Positions 45,216 to 58,399 of a DNA stretch of 64,000 nucleotides are shown here, one piece after another. The notes under the pieces are model-generated. The model had not been told where the DNA came from. It made no database searches and worked only from the letters and a program-made list of their open reading frames with translations. The position numbers were made by a program, and so were the translations under genes. Each line of letters opens with the position of its first letter. Position 1 is the stretch's first letter. This DNA is from Hetaerina americana. Its lineage: Eukaryota > Arthropoda > Insecta > Odonata > Calopterygidae. The stretch spans positions 24,289,490-24,353,489 of the forward strand of contig JAKTNV010000001.1 in NCBI GenBank assembly GCA_022747635.1. The letters are read 5' to 3'.

Positions 45216-45439
45216 ACTGCAATTAATATGGCGATTAATTTTATAGTTATCTATGGTTTTATTGAAACTTTTGTGACGTTTAAATAGGATTTAAGTGTAA
45301 ATCTGAAATACTAACATCAACTGTGGACTTAATTCTTTCCTTGTTTCCACCGAATTATGGTAGTATGGGCAACTTTCTTCGGCGTACTGGACTGCGTGAG
45401 TTTACTTTTCTTTACTTGGTGTACTTTTATTGTCTGTCA

Positions 45440-45447
45440 TATACATA

Positions 45448-45526
<79 letters not shown>

Positions 45527-45541
45527 GTATATGTATATATA
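45440..45541. repeat. (TA)n microsatellite
   Basis: About 80 bases of TA with ACG/TG edges. Confidence 0.96.
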
Positions 45542-46879
45542 TGTTATTATTAACGCACCGTACACTCTTACCCTATCACTGTTTTGAAAAGAGTCTTAAA
45601 TTTTGAGCTTTAGTAGCTATTTGAGGTTTTGTTCGGGAGAATCCTAAGATGGCTTCGTGGTGACCCTGTCGATTCTTATGTGACGAGTTACTTTTTAATT
45701 GTTATTTTCCACTTCCGTGGAAATAAACCATCCTTGGAAATTAATTTTCACTGTTTGGTTAAGCGTAACTTGTCTGCCCTTGATGGAGAGTCCCTCTACT
45801 CTAGACTATATTTTTTTCTGGGATTAATTGGAAAAATGATTCACAAAATTAATTTGAACATTGTGGCTTCATTTCTTCGGGCGTCAGATGATTGCCTGGA
45901 GATATTGTTGGAGGATCACAGGGTATACATCCAGAGAGAATATAGGGGAAGCTTGTTTGTGGCAAAGGGGTAGAATCTGTCTCGAAATCAATTCCTGTCT
46001 GATTATTGCGAAGCACTGCATTATACGAGTACGTATTCTAAAGGCACGAGTATGTTGATCGAATATTTCTGCAGAAGGTCCACTTGAATTTATGTTTGGA
46101 ACTTAAATTCGGCTTAAGTAATTAAAACGTCGATAATTTAAATTTCCTGACAGTAGATTGCAGAGGTCTAAGTAAGGCTGATGACATAGAAAAACGTCAA
46201 CTAAGAACCATATTTAGCAGTTTTCGGGGGGCCGCAGTTTGAACGAAAACAATCGACAGCACCAACCGAAAAGTAGTTAGATTTTCGCTGTGGTATTGAG
46301 ACTGTTGTAAAAAAACTGTTGAAGATCGACAGTGGCATTTTTTTTCACGCTAAACATAATTTATCCGATGCTTAAGGAGAACCTATCAACGCTTCCTCTG
46401 TTACGCGAGATCCTGAACTGAAATGGTGCTTTTCCTTTTTGGTAGTTTCCCGAGTATGCTATCTCATGTTCAGAAATTATTTTCTAATGTAGAGGATGCA
46501 TGAAAACAATGTTGTTGGATCTATTGCTTTCCAAATTTTAACTTAATTCGAAAATTATATGGTCATTTTTTATTTTGGGATTTAATCTGTTTCATCCGTA
46601 GTGTTGTTTCGTTCCTTTATGTGTATATTATCCTTACTCTGTCACGTTTTTCAGTATCTCGAACATAATCTTGATTTTTACTAATTTTCTTCTTTACTGA
46701 AAGTAATGGTGTCGTGTTCTGTTGTTGATAGTAAATTATTCTGTTTTTAAAGTTAGGTTTTAGGAAGTCCACGGCGACTTTTATTGCTTAAATATCACGC
46801 GAGACTGTCCTTCTCTTCTCCCTAAGATCATTCGTTAATTTTATCATTTTAGTTCTTCGTAACTTCTGCCTGATTTCTC
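45542..46879. other. No recognised gene
   Basis: A 114-codon plus frame (45629-45973) has no recognised domain; the rest is AT-rich. Confidence 0.4.
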
Positions 46880-47145
46880 GCTTTCTAAAAGGCACATTCC
46901 CTTCTTTCCTCTACCCCACTTAATCTTCTTTCACGGTCTCATCAACATATCACCCTGTCTTTCATTATTTTCCTCCCCCCAATCTCTCTGAATTTTTCAA
47001 ATTTCCCCAGCGAATTCCTCTCTTCGTCCTCGGTATTTAAAACCTCACCTTTTGCCTTTCACTCTCTGTCCAATATATTTTCTCCATTATTCGCTGACAC
47101 ACCCACATCTTAACAACCTCCAATATAAGATAATTTTCTTATCAA
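46880..47145 (-). mobile_element. RTE-like LINE 3' relic
   Basis: On the minus strand: tggaggttgttaagatgtgg (EVVKMW), ataatggagaaaatatattgg (MEKIYW) and further tail remains. Decayed. Confidence 0.6.
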
Positions 47146-47204
47146 AAAAGTCAAAAATTTATGTGTGAGCGTGTGTGTATTTAACAAGACTTGATTCAGA
47201 AACT

Positions 47205-47275
47205 TAGGCATCAATTCAAGGGGATGAGCGTAGATTGGAGACCTTTTTTAAGATGTGAGTGTGGAAAGTGGGGAA
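47205..47275 (+). mobile_element. RTE-like LINE scrap
   Basis: gcgtagattggagaccttttt then agatgtgagtgtggaaag: the RRLETF-MWVW codons. In opposite orientation to the neighbour at 46880-47145. Confidence 0.55.
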
Positions 47276-47884
47276 AATAAAATAATACGCAATTATAATC
47301 AAACTTGTTAATCGGGACGAGGTTGAGCCTTTTTAGTCCAGAGACTAGATTTCCAACTAGGCCCTCGTCATTTACGTACATAAATACGTAAGCAGTAATT
47401 AAAATTAAAGGTGTAGACATTTTGAATGGTCGTCATGAGGAAAATGGAAAATAAAATAAAGTAAGAAAAACCACGTTTCATGGGAAAAATTTGGAAAAAA
47501 GTGTGAAATGTCGTATTCATTTTTGGGAAAAGCGTAAGGACTGTGGGCTGATATCCCTAACGAATAAAGAAACCCGGAAAATACTCGAAACTATGTAGGA
47601 AAATACCCGGAAAACAAGAAGGGGGGAGTGAAAAACATTCGAAAAATCTAAGGAGACCTAGTTAATGCGTGGTTATTTAATAATAGAGAAAGGATTTTAC
47701 GTATCACGAGAAAACCAAGAATAATCATGCATTATAATTAAAATAAGCGCATGAGAACATTTTGAAGTCATCAATTTTATTGCAAGTTAATAATAAAATA
47801 TAAATGAAATAATGATTAGAAAAAATGATAATGAATGCATAAATCAATAAGTAAGAATGATAAATTATAAGAAAATAAAATAGA

Positions 47885-48262
47885 CGGAAAGGAAAAACAA
47901 ACGATGAAGTTTCAGACATTATGGGGGAGGAGAGACGGCTATTGGGAGAAATTGAGAGAAAGGTTGACAGTGGGATGCATGAGATACTGAAAGAAGCAAC
48001 GGGATGCTGGAGATGGTGATTCGGGGGTTAAGAATGCTTGAAAAGCGATGTAGAAGGAGGAAAAGAATATTTTTTTAAATTAAACCAAGGGTATTAGAAA
48101 AAATGTAGAGTAAAAAAGTAATCTATTAAAACATGGTTTATGGAATTTAAAGATGTTTCGTGTCATGGTAGTTAGAGCTTATGGATAGAAGGGTGTGTAT
48201 TCCCATGGTCAATCGATAGCCTACCCTAACGCGGTAGACTTCTACTAATAATAATATTAATA
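47885..48262 (+). mobile_element. RTE-like LINE 3' relic to its terminus
   Basis: ggaaaggaaaaacaaacgatg, agacggctattgggagaaatt (RRLLGEI), gcgatgtagaaggagg; terminus tcgatagcctaccctaacg, cggtagacttctactaata and (AAT)n. Confidence 0.75.
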
Positions 48263-50443
48263 ACGAAGTTTTAATCCGTTTTTACGAAGTTCCCACTTGA
48301 CCCGTTTCCACCGTTCACTTTTTCTCATTTCCCGATGTCTCCTAGCAACATCCCTCCTCTCTTCTCCAGCAATTAAACTGGGTGATCCCCTTGAAACAAT
48401 GATCCCAATTGTGGGGTTGAGGCTTATTTGTTAATGATCCTTCTGACAGCGTTATCGATTATCGGTACAAGTGCAGTAATTACTCCGCGAATTTTTCGCG
48501 ATTGAGCACATCTCCGATGGGGAGAAACGCGAAATTTCGAAAATATCACGGACTCCCCTCGCTCAAAGGAGAACGAGACGAAAGAAGAGGCCCTCATCTT
48601 TTTTTTCACTGTCACGTACGTACAAGCTGGTATCTTTTAATTTACAAAACCACTCACTCACTTGATGGGATCTCCCCCAAAAAAGGGAGAAATAAAACGG
48701 ATCATATTTTCCATCCACAATTTTGAAAAAAATATGTAAAAAAGAGACCTTCCGATAATTAACGAGAGAGACGAAGGGAGGAGTATGTATGTGGTTGTGC
48801 TGGGGATTTATGGCGGAGGTCGTTCGTTGTCTGAAAGTTTTGATGGAATTCCCGCATCCCGTCCTCCTTTTCTTATGCGCGTGCAGGTATTTCTTTTGTT
48901 CATCGTCGCCGCACCTGATCCCCTTCGTCGCAGTGCGCGGATTGATTTAAAGGCTTTGTGGTCAGAGACCCGGAGGAGGTAGCTAAGCGACTGCTGTTCT
49001 CAATTGGCAACGTTAGCTACGTAAAAATTTTAAGATACTCCACCTAGCATCATTTTATGTTTTTTTAAAAATCCATCAAAACCAGCAGCGTATACAAATA
49101 TTTAAAGTGAATTCCTTTAGTGCTAAGGGTGTGTAGTTATCTGTTTTTGGTAGTTGAATATCACATCAAAAATCATCGTCAATATATAATATAGGATACA
49201 CGTAGTCTTAAGGTATCGTTGATTAATGCATTTAATGGCATTCGTGAGTGCTCTACAGTTTGTAAAAGGCCGGGCATCGTAAATTTGACAGAGATTCCGA
49301 GAGAGAATACGTATTGTAAGCCTCGGCCACGGACGAGTTGGTTTTTCCACTGGGAAAAAGTAAGACCACACTTAAGTAGCGTCCTTGGTGACCATGATGC
49401 GTGAAATACATCATGGTCACGTTGTGAAAAATATATGCTACTACAAAGAGATTTTTCCCGGAAGTAACAGAATTGTTGACGTTCTAGCGTAAGTAGTTTA
49501 TTAGGAAAAAATAGGATATCCCTGAGCTTGAAGGTAACCTTTCTAGGTACAAAAAGTACATAGGAACTGTGTGTTCAAATTAGGTTATTTATTGATACGG
49601 TTAGTATTTTTTTGGATATGACATTGTTTTGACAAAATTCCTTATCAAAATAATCCGTTGATAATTGTGTCGTCAATTGTTAAGAACTTCAGGCCCACTT
49701 GAAGGAGAGTGGTGTAGGTACCAATATAATTCCAACCCATAAATCAAAGTTTTAATAATAAATTATGATATGGTATTTTAGTTTTGAATAAGCCATAAAA
49801 TTTAGCTAGTCATTATTAATTTATTAATATTTTGAAAAACAAAATGAATATCTTACTTAATTTTTTTCAATTTTGAGTGTACAGCTTTAAAAATAAAATT
49901 AATTTGCCACGTCAAGACGTTCATATATTAATGTGGTGATAAAATAATAATAAAATCTTTATTTTATGAACGACAAAGATGAAACCGAAGTAATAAAAAT
50001 GGCTGATGATTGGAGAAATATTTATGCAGATAATGCAGTTGTTTAATAATATTCGAAAATTGAAATGATTGCATCATGTGTGCATTACGTAATTGACTCC
50101 GAGCTGTATTAGGCTGGAAATATTTAAATCTACATTCCAGAAAAAAAAACAATCAAAGATGATACGAAATGAGAACCGGTGGAAGAATATGAGTAAGTGG
50201 GTTATTGAAATAGTTTTATTCATATCGGTCCATGGGCTTATTAATTGAAAATCCTTTTCAATGTAACCTAATTTTTGGAAATTTTAATTTCCTTCTGGGG
50301 AATACGGGGTGGTTCAGGAATCTTGACGCACTTCGATCATCTTGTGTAAAGTTTTTTATACACAAAATATTCAACAGCAGTTTTTATGCCATTCATTTTT
50401 TTCATATTGACATGAGTCCATCTGCGTGTGTGTGTGTGTGTGA
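48263..50443. other. Gene-poor stretch
   Basis: A 12-bp-stem hairpin (gtgaccatgatg / catcatggtcac) at about 49387-49420. No recognised gene or repeat. Confidence 0.45.
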
Positions 50444-51394
50444 GTGGAACTATGTCACGGAAATAATTTGATTCCAACATTTCTATCAAAATGGCTAAAA
50501 CTCTTCTGTTACGATGTTGATGGGAGGAAGAAGATTATATTTTATCTTCTCTTTCGACCGAAAGTCACTTCAGAGGCTGCTTTTGTTTTTTTAAGCCTTA
50601 AAAAAAATATTTTTAGACGCACTCCTCCCTGCTTTTTCTGCAAAAATAAAAGGGACCAGCCATTGCCTCGAGCCTCTCTCCCCCTATACCCTTTTACACA
50701 CTCGACAATTCCCTGCGTGTCATTGCTCCTTTACACCCCCAACTTCAGTCCTCCCCCCTCCCTCTTGTCGCAAAAACGATCTCTCTGCCACCCTTCTTCC
50801 AACTCCGCCGCCATAAAAACACTCTTTCACTCCAAAATCCTACCTGCTGCCTACCGCCGAATACCACCATTACGTTACAGGTGTGCAGGCCTGGGAAACC
50901 AAGGTGCTGGGAGGCTGGCAGAGTACGGGAGATGGGAAGGGTGGGAAAGGGTGATCAAGCTCCTTTCTGGGGACCCAGAGAGTGCAGTGCCCCGCTTTCT
51001 CCATCCTCCCATTGTACCCCGTTCCTCCCCTCTATCTCTTGCGGGAGTTGACCCCCTTTCCGCCGGCTTCACCACACCACCCCTCCCGGGTCTCTCCCTC
51101 CTCCCCTATCTCTTTCACCCACACGTTCATTCAGCTCCTTCCAGCTCCACCTCCACCCGCGAAACTTCCCCTCAACCCCGAGAATTTTATGTCGCCCCCA
51201 CCCACCACCCCATCACCCCTTCCGTCGCCACGCACCAGGGCCTGCAAACCGCGTGCGCGGTCGGGAATGGGGTTGGGGAGGATGCGATCATTACAAGTGC
51301 CGGGGCTTCCTCCTCCCCTCTCCCTCTCTCTGCTTCTGCAACCCTCGTCAACCCCCTGACGACCAGAATGGGTCCCAGGTCCGTGAAGTTATGA
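50444..51394 (+). CDS. Unrecognised 316-codon open frame, doubtful
   Basis: The longest open frame in the window that is not transposon- or TA-derived. It runs from an AT-rich first quarter (about 60 codons) into a C-rich, Pro/Ser-rich part with no domain, signal peptide or repeat I can name. C-rich composition lengthens chance frames, and the start lies in ordinary AT-rich sequence with no context to favour it. A 3' splice-like ttacgttacag/gtg at 50872-50883 and good CpG content leave room for a real exon, but I rate it more likely non-coding. Confidence 0.15.
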   Translation: MELCHGNNLIPTFLSKWLKLFCYDVDGRKKIIFYLLFRPKVTSEAAFVFLSLKKNIFRRTPPCFFCKNKRDQPLPRASLPLYPFTHSTIPCVSLLLYTPNFSPPPSLLSQKRSLCHPSSNSAAIKTLFHSKILPAAYRRIPPLRYRCAGLGNQGAGRLAEYGRWEGWERVIKLLSGDPESAVPRFLHPPIVPRSSPLSLAGVDPLSAGFTTPPLPGLSLLPYLFHPHVHSAPSSSTSTRETSPQPREFYVAPTHHPITPSVATHQGLQTACAVGNGVGEDAIITSAGASSSPLPLSASATLVNPLTTRMGPRSVKL

Positions 51395-51459
51395 TGATCG
51401 TATATTTTCATTTCAAACAGATAGATATGAATAATTTAATTCAAATGATAAGTCAGTTG

Positions 51460-52150
51460 TCCACAGTTATCTTCGATATGAACGATATAATCTATATCTC
51501 TAAGTGTGCATTACCTTTCTGTGATTCTCGGCAGGGGCTGGAGAAGATGAAAGTGAATGAATCTAGAGGAGTTAATGCATAATGCGATCTATTTTATCAG
51601 TCATACCAACGATGTAGTGGATATTGCGATGTGGTTGAAATAGGCGTTAATGTATTGTTCGATATAATCGATATGTCTGAATTTTCGATCATTTTTATGT
51701 AAATATATTTTTATAATGTTCATACTACCGAATGGGTTGAGTATTCGATATAACGATGCGGACGGTATACTAGATATGAGTGCACCGTCCGTATCGGTAG
51801 TCGCTGCTTCTCTAAGACGATGTAGTCAATACGGAGAGATCTATTTAATCGAACTGACGATGTGATCGAGGTGGATGTAATTCTCGATAAAATCGATATC
51901 ATGACATGATCGATATGTTATTAATAGATGATAGTTTTTATATGACGATATGGACGATGCATATTGTGATGACAAAAATGTCGCTATCATGACAAAGGAC
52001 CCTATATTAAGTGCATGACGATATCGTCGATACAGTGGAATAAGTATACCTGTATATGATGATAGAGATGATAATGTTGATGTGATGATATGGACGATGA
52101 ATTCGATATGACCTTATGATCGATATGGCGACATTAGCGATATATTCAAA
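51460..52150. repeat. Degenerate CGATAT-rich repeat tract
   Basis: Words cgatat, gacgatg and gatatggacgatg recur dozens of times without strict period: ttcgatataatcgatatg (51659), gatatggacgatgc (51946), gatatggacgatga (52086), gatcgatatggcgac (52119). An inverted pair ggacggt/accgtcc lies at 51768-51795. Looks like an old minisatellite or satellite decayed by point mutation. Confidence 0.65.
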
Positions 52151-52884
52151 ATGTTTCTCAATATACCAAATAACCATCACCGTGGTGTTGCGTCTACACC
52201 GCATAGATAATAGTTTCATATCTAGGAGTAATAGCGGAAAATGAATGTCACATAATTTTACTCCCACCCTCTTTCTACGCATCTCTCTCTCTTCTCCCCC
52301 TCACCGTCGATTAAGCATCCACTTTTCCCATCCAACCCTCCGCCCCCTTTTCCTCTTTCTCCCATCTCACCTTCAATCAATTATATTATTATCAATATAA
52401 AGTTCTCAAGATCTTATCTTGAGAGAAGATTTTTCGAGGTTAGGAATTGGGTACCAGTAAGGCTTCAGATTATTATACCCTCCCTTCTGTGTCAATCCCT
52501 CCTGTCATGGATAGGGGATGATGCGGGTTCCCGAAATTCGAATTAAATTTGTATCTCGAGGAGTAAAACTCTTGTTTCCTCCATGGAAGTGCAAGATTGC
52601 TCTAAAATGGCATCTTCAAGTGGAGTCGCGACGTCGCTTTTCAAAATATATTTTACAGAGGGCTTACATCCTCGCTGTTCTCGTGTTTTTTAATAAAATG
52701 AAGGTACTGCTGTTTTTATTCTTACCCTGACGTAGGTAACCTTTAGTTCGAAGATATTGAGGCCTTAAAAGGAACGTAATGAGAGAAAATTGTGCGAAAA
52801 CCATGGAGGGACTGGAGAGTGGGTTTACCTCGAAAGAAGAAATGAAAGGAAAAAACTATGCATTTCTTTAGAATTGCCGTTATT
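52151..52884. other. No recognised feature
   Basis: Mixed composition with a pyrimidine-rich patch at 52280-52375; nothing supported. Confidence 0.4.
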
Positions 52885-52890
52885 TGTATG

Positions 52891-52954
<64 letters not shown>
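52885..52954. repeat. (TA)n microsatellite at PLE 3' end
   Basis: Pure TA; the minus-strand PLE below terminates exactly here. Confidence 0.97.
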
Positions 52955-52955
<1 letters not shown>

Positions 52956-53771
52956 CACTTTTTGAAAGTCTCACGGGCGTGAATAATAATGTATAACACT
53001 TAGCACTAGTGGACACAGACAAAAACACAGAAACACACAAAAAAGAGACTCACTATTTTTAGAATTTTCGGTGGTCGTGACCACCTTTATCAAGGAAGAG
53101 AGGGACAGAACTGAAAGGAATACGATGGCTGGAGCGATGGATGGGAGGGGAAGGTGGTGAGAGAATTCCGAAGGGACGGGTTTGGAGGGGCAGCGTTAGA
53201 AGGGTGGGGAAAATGTAGAAGGTGATGGGGATGGAAGGGGGATGAAAATATAATTGGAGCAGGGTAATTAATGCCTAATATTGATTCCTGGCCAATTCCA
53301 GGACTCCAAGAGCCAGATGAAAGATTGCTCTAATGTTTTCAGTTTCAGTGGAGGATCAGAGGGTGGTAGGGATGCTATGATGGATACACTATAGCATTTA
53401 TCAAAGGGAGTGTTGTGTTCGGAGGCGTGTTTGGGGATAGGGAGCATATCAATTAGGGAAGAGTTTTTGCATGAGGCTCGGTGGTTGTTGATTCTGATAT
53501 TGAGGGGTGTGGTGCACTGCCCAATATAATAGGCAGGGCAAAGTTGGCACTTCAGAAGGTACACTACATTGCTAGATGTGCAAGTAGAGGAGGGAATTGG
53601 TGGGAGAGAGTTAAAAAGCGGGTGGGAGAGGGATGGGGTTTTGGTTTTGAAAATAGGGCATGTTTTGCATCTGGGTTTATTGCATGGCGTGGGAGTGGTT
53701 TTGGGACGGGTTGGGGATTTAAGGAGTGGATTGGTTGATTGGTCATTTTTTAATAATGGTTTCTGCAGAAT
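52955..53771 (-). mobile_element. Penelope-like element, 5'-truncated 3' end
   Basis: Order on the minus strand: open frame (53771-53268), pyrimidine-rich UTR (53267-53113), hairpin (about 53065-53091), tail, then (TA)n at 52954. The tail and hairpin are shared with 10905-11062. The element lacks its reverse transcriptase. Confidence 0.85.
53268..53771 (-). pseudogene. PLE protein C-terminus with GIY-YIG nuclease
   Basis: Open for 168 codons from just after an in-frame TAA at 53774-53772 to the stop at 53270-53268. Order: LLKSPTRPK, CNKPRCKTCP (Cys-rich motif typical of PLE proteins before the nuclease), a Pro/Ser linker, YLLKCQLCPAYYIGQC (GIY-YIG core with CxxC), PLNIRINNHRASC (catalytic Arg/His region) and LKTLEQSFIW (Glu region). 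The GIY-YIG domain nicks DNA for insertion of Penelope-like elements. Frame intact as far as it goes; the RT is missing, so this is a dead fragment. Confidence 0.85.
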
Positions 53772-55955
53772 TTATAAGTTCTTGGGAGAACAGTTACTTG
53801 GGCAAAATTCTTCCTCAACTAACCTGCTCTCCCTCTATGCATGTAAGTGAATGTGTGCTCAAATATTGCAGAATAATCTTAATAAAATAACGGGTTACTT
53901 TGTAGTTTAACTTATGTATAATAACTAAAAAGTTATTATTTTTAATATGGACATTTATAAAAACTGCTAATTCATGCAGTTACCTGAGTTCATGTAGCTA
54001 CCCTTTTCCTAAATATGTACATATTTTCAACGGCGGTGAAACTATTAAATTACTGTAGTTGCTATTGAAAAAATCCCAATTCTCAACGCCCTTTCCCCTT
54101 CAAACTTTAATGTCCTTATTTGATTTATTTTTAGGGTTTTTTTTTAACCGAAGATGTGATCAATATGAAACTTTTCTGTTTCCTTTTATTACTTGATGCT
54201 CTGGGACAATTCACTGTTAGTAATATGCCAGCACTGGTCGCTGGTTTAAAACGTACCTCGGTTTTTTGTCATTAATACAATCATTTTAATAAAACTTGCT
54301 TTTAAAATAATTTTTCTAATTATAATAACAAAATAATTATGAACTCTTCTTAATTTCCCTTGATAAATCTTATCAAATGAGAAACAAATGGGGAAGGTAC
54401 AAAAGATATGGAGTTTAGTGGAAAAATAATCATGGGACGAAACATATTTAATAAACCATACTGAGCCATACGCAATCTCCTTAATAATTTCCTGGAACTC
54501 ACCTGGAATTGAAGGGGAGATTGCTCAACTCCACGTGTATATCCACTTCAGTTCAATGCTTTGAGCGACTCGAGCGTGTGTCCCATTTAGCTTCCATATG
54601 CTCGTTCCAAAACTTAATAAAAACAACCAAATCTCAGAAAAAAAAATTGTTCACTACTTTGAACATGTTAAAAAACTCTCCGAATCAAGGCTCGCCACTG
54701 CCACAATCTGCTGTTCCGGCAGCGTTGCCAAGGGAATACCACCACGCAGCATCCGTTCGGGAAATAATGAAAACTTGAGTTTTTTCCGCGGCGATATGCG
54801 TGTAAGATTACTATCCGTGTTTTTGATGGAGTGATTTCGGTCACTTCTTTTTTCATTTTACTTTTTTTTCAATTTTTTCTTTTCTCCGTTCTTTTACGTG
54901 CTTTAGCATGCTTGATGAATCCGTTCCAACGAGGAAAACTCCATATGGAGTGCTTTGCGCAAATAGGGGATTCCCTCTTTTTTTTTAATGGAGAAATAAT
55001 TTTTTTCAGAAAAATTCTCTCTCCCCCGTGAGTCTCTTGCCTTTTCTATGTTCGACCTAGCCTAGCTCTCTCTTTATCCTCTCTCCTGCGGTACCAATTC
55101 TCTTTCAACAATCAATCTCTCTCGGTCACAAGGATGCAGGGAAAAAATATTTTTTTTCAGTTTTTCCAAAGTTTCGTCTTTTTTAATGTTGACCGATCGA
55201 TGGGAGGGAGTAGGAGAGAGTGGAGTTGAGGGTGGATATGGCTGGGGACGGGGGGTGAATGTGATTACGCGGAGGGAGGAAGAGAGTATATTCACATTTC
55301 GGCACGCCTTCTCCACGCCCCTGGCGGGTTCCTTTGTCGAAAAACGTCCTGTCGCGCTCTGAAATACGTATGTAGGTTACGACTGCCCTCCCTATGACCG
55401 CCGACGTGTCGAGTACCTTTATACTACACGTCCTACACCCCCTCTCCTGGGTCTTTTCCGGATCGCTCGGTGGCTGGGTATTGCCCCGCTGCGAGCTGTT
55501 CCCTTCATCCCTTCTCATTTCGTTCCAGGGTTTTATTTTTATGCTGATTTTTTTCTTGTTTATTTGGTTGTCGTCGGAATTTTTTCACCAGTGGACTCTC
55601 TTCCCCTCTTTTCATTTGTGCTCTTTTCAGCAGCAATAGCATCGTCGTCGTTTACCACGCATGCGCGCGAAACAGGTATTCTGCCTTCTACTTTTTCTTG
55701 TTTTCACTTATTCCCGCTCGTCTTTTTGCTATCATTTTTCCAGCCTACGAGATTCCTGTTTTTCTAACTTATCATTTATTTCTATTCCATCAAATTTAAT
55801 TATAATGTTAAAAAATTATAGAAGTGGTTATTAGGGAACACGATCAAAAGCTGAGGTAATTTCCGCCAGGTGGGTCATTCTTTAGGGGTAAGATGTTCAG
55901 GAATCGGGGGAATAATTTGTTGAGAGAGAAACCCGGCGTAAGTATTAGTCTAATT
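53772..55955. other. Gene-poor stretch
   Basis: Frames at 54509-54834 and 55183-55518 overlap on both strands and show no domain. Nothing supported. Confidence 0.45.
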
Positions 55956-56115
55956 TATTACTGAATTGTACCAACGGGTAACACAATTCAACGTCCCATA
56001 CGATGGACGGCGTACTCCTCTTAAAGTGTTCTCACCGCAAAGGACCCGAAATGAGAGATCGGAATACCACTAAAAAACCTCACCCGGTATTCAAACCGGG
56101 GACATCAAAGTTGGA
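55956..56115 (-). mobile_element. Possible tRNA-like SINE, family D
   Basis: The end acccggtattcaaaccggggac has the form of a tRNA T-arm/B box on the minus strand (ggtttgaatacc). Upstream blocks caacgggtaacacaattcaac and gtcccatacgatggacgg look like a conserved SINE body. Only one copy here, so the call is tentative. Confidence 0.35.
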
Positions 56116-56334
56116 ATTAGCCCTTTATTTTCCTGAAAGGTAATTTCTAAAATACGATCAAGTTTATGGCGTACTGTGAAACTCGACTAACCGTTTAGAA
56201 GAAAAGTTTTTTTCTGGGAAGAAAGAATTGCTTATTAATTGCACAAATCAATGCGTATTTTATATTTAATTATAAATGCGTCGTATGAGTCGGTAATAAA
56301 ACATGAATTGCCTAAACACGTGTAACAGATAAAG

Positions 56335-56805
56335 AAAACTTTAATAAAGAGCGTAGTTTTTTATGGCTCAGAAACTTGGTCGTTGAGGCGAGAGAAAAAA
56401 GCGTAGATTAGAGGTATTTGATATGAGAGTAGGTTGTGAAGTGCAATTGACGGGAAGGTAAGCAGGCGATGATATTTTGGACACCGCTCAGGGAAAATAT
56501 TAATGGAAGACAGGACAATGGGACGCAAGAGATATTTAAATAAAAAGGGATCCAATAGACGGTGATATGAGTAGAGAAGAAAATGGTGGGAAAGCAAGGG
56601 AAAGGGAGGAAAATAAAAAAAATCATTTTGGATGGAATTAAGGGAGGTATAAAGTATCCAGATTTATAGAACGAATAGTTCTAATATTTGGCATGAAGTC
56701 TAATAATATTTTTGTTCTGTTTGGTAGGTCCTAGGGAAGTATTATGTAGTCCGAGGGTCTGTCGAAAACCTCCCCTTAAGGCGATGGATTAATACTAGTA
56801 GCACT
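56335..56805 (+). mobile_element. RTE-like LINE 3' relic to its terminus
   Basis: gtagttttttatggctcag then aaacttggtcgttgagg (VVFYGSETWSLR), gattagaggtatttgatatg (RLEVFDM), ggatggaattaagggagg (LDGIKGG); terminus aaaacctccccttaaggcg, taatactagtagc. Confidence 0.8.
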
Positions 56806-58399
56806 TTGGTCCTTTGGAAATTCTGTACCGTAGGGTAGATTTTTTTAAAGTTGAACCATTATTCGTCGGCAATAATATGTAAACGTAATTGATCCACACG
56901 TTTTTCTTCTCCCGTCTCGTCAAACTGGCGCCTGTCTATATTTTTGGTTCTCTCGTCTTTCCCAGGTTAAAAAAAATCATTTTCAGGATTCACAAATTTT
57001 CCAGAATTAAGTCCTTATCGTATATAATTGTTTGGGTATTTGAATCATTCGCCTCGTTTCCATGGACATCCTTTCTCTTATTTACGCTAGTTTGAATTAT
57101 ACCCTTTATAAGTATTTGTGCACCGATATCTGTGGGGTTCTCACCCCTTTTCGGATGGGAATTCCGGAGGAATAGAGCGACAAAACGAGAGAGGCAGGGA
57201 GAATATACCTATCTCGGAGAAGCGAAGTGAAATCGTCTTTCCTAAGGATTTCTCCGCGATTAGAGGAAATAAATGGAGACTATTTTGGTGAAATTTACAG
57301 ATGGCGTCGTCCTCATTCGAAGGTAATTGGCTCGTCAGATTCATGATTGACTCGAACGGATTTCATTCTCAATTCAAACGACCCATTCAATTCGGGTCGA
57401 TTTCCATTTTGGATATTCTGAAGCTATTCCTCTCACTCACCGACTCACCGACTCCCTCAATGAATCGTTGATAACCTTAGAGGATGTAACTGGGGTTTCT
57501 CTTAGGAAGGTCTATTAACAGTGCAAATGGAAATTAAGGCAATGAAGTCATCATTAAGGTAGAATGTTTGAGTGTTACTAAGAGACTCTCGGGGGACATA
57601 GATAAATACTATATTTTTTCCGCTGAATTTTTGTGTTTAAACTCTTATCTAATGTATCATTGCTAAAAGTCAAACTAGTTTGTTAGTAGTGTCACTAAAT
57701 CGTAGGTCATTTGATTTTTTATCATTAATTATAAAATAAACAACACTCTTTATAAAAGTTTGATAGATTTTCTTCTAAGTCTGAGTGAATTGCTCATTTG
57801 AACGACACCTTACTTTCTGAAAACAAAGGATCCTTTAAGTATAAAGGGGTTGCACGTAAACAATATGCTCAAAATTAATACATACATGATCATTATACCT
57901 ACCACTATGCTAAAAGTCCCACAATCATCTTTCGGAGCCCATATTTTTGAAAGGGAAAACATAAAAGCTTTGAAGATGCAGGTATGCGAAATTCCAATTA
58001 ATAATGACATATTTTGTCGGTGAATAATTATGCCTGGGAGTTATTCATGCGCCTCATTCTACTCGAATGTCTCGATTCGACTTTCAATTACTTTCCGTCA
58101 TAAATTTTTTCACTTAGGTAGATTTTTACTTTTCTTTTAGGCACGAAACAAAAGTTGCATAGTGGCATTTGCAAAAATAACTAAAGTATGTATTCTAAAA
58201 CTCTTTAAAAAAACTATGATTGATCGCAGGGTTTCAATATGGTAAATTAATTTCACCATTCAGGTGTTTGGGTCGTTTTATTTCATTTATTTTATTTTAA
58301 AACATTATTCGCATACAGCAGTAGCGCCAGTTTACAGTGAAAAATATAACAAATATGAAAGAGGAAACCCAAACATGAAAAGAGTTTTGGGACCTCGAT
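56806..58399. other. No recognised feature
   Basis: AT-rich, short frames only. Confidence 0.45.
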
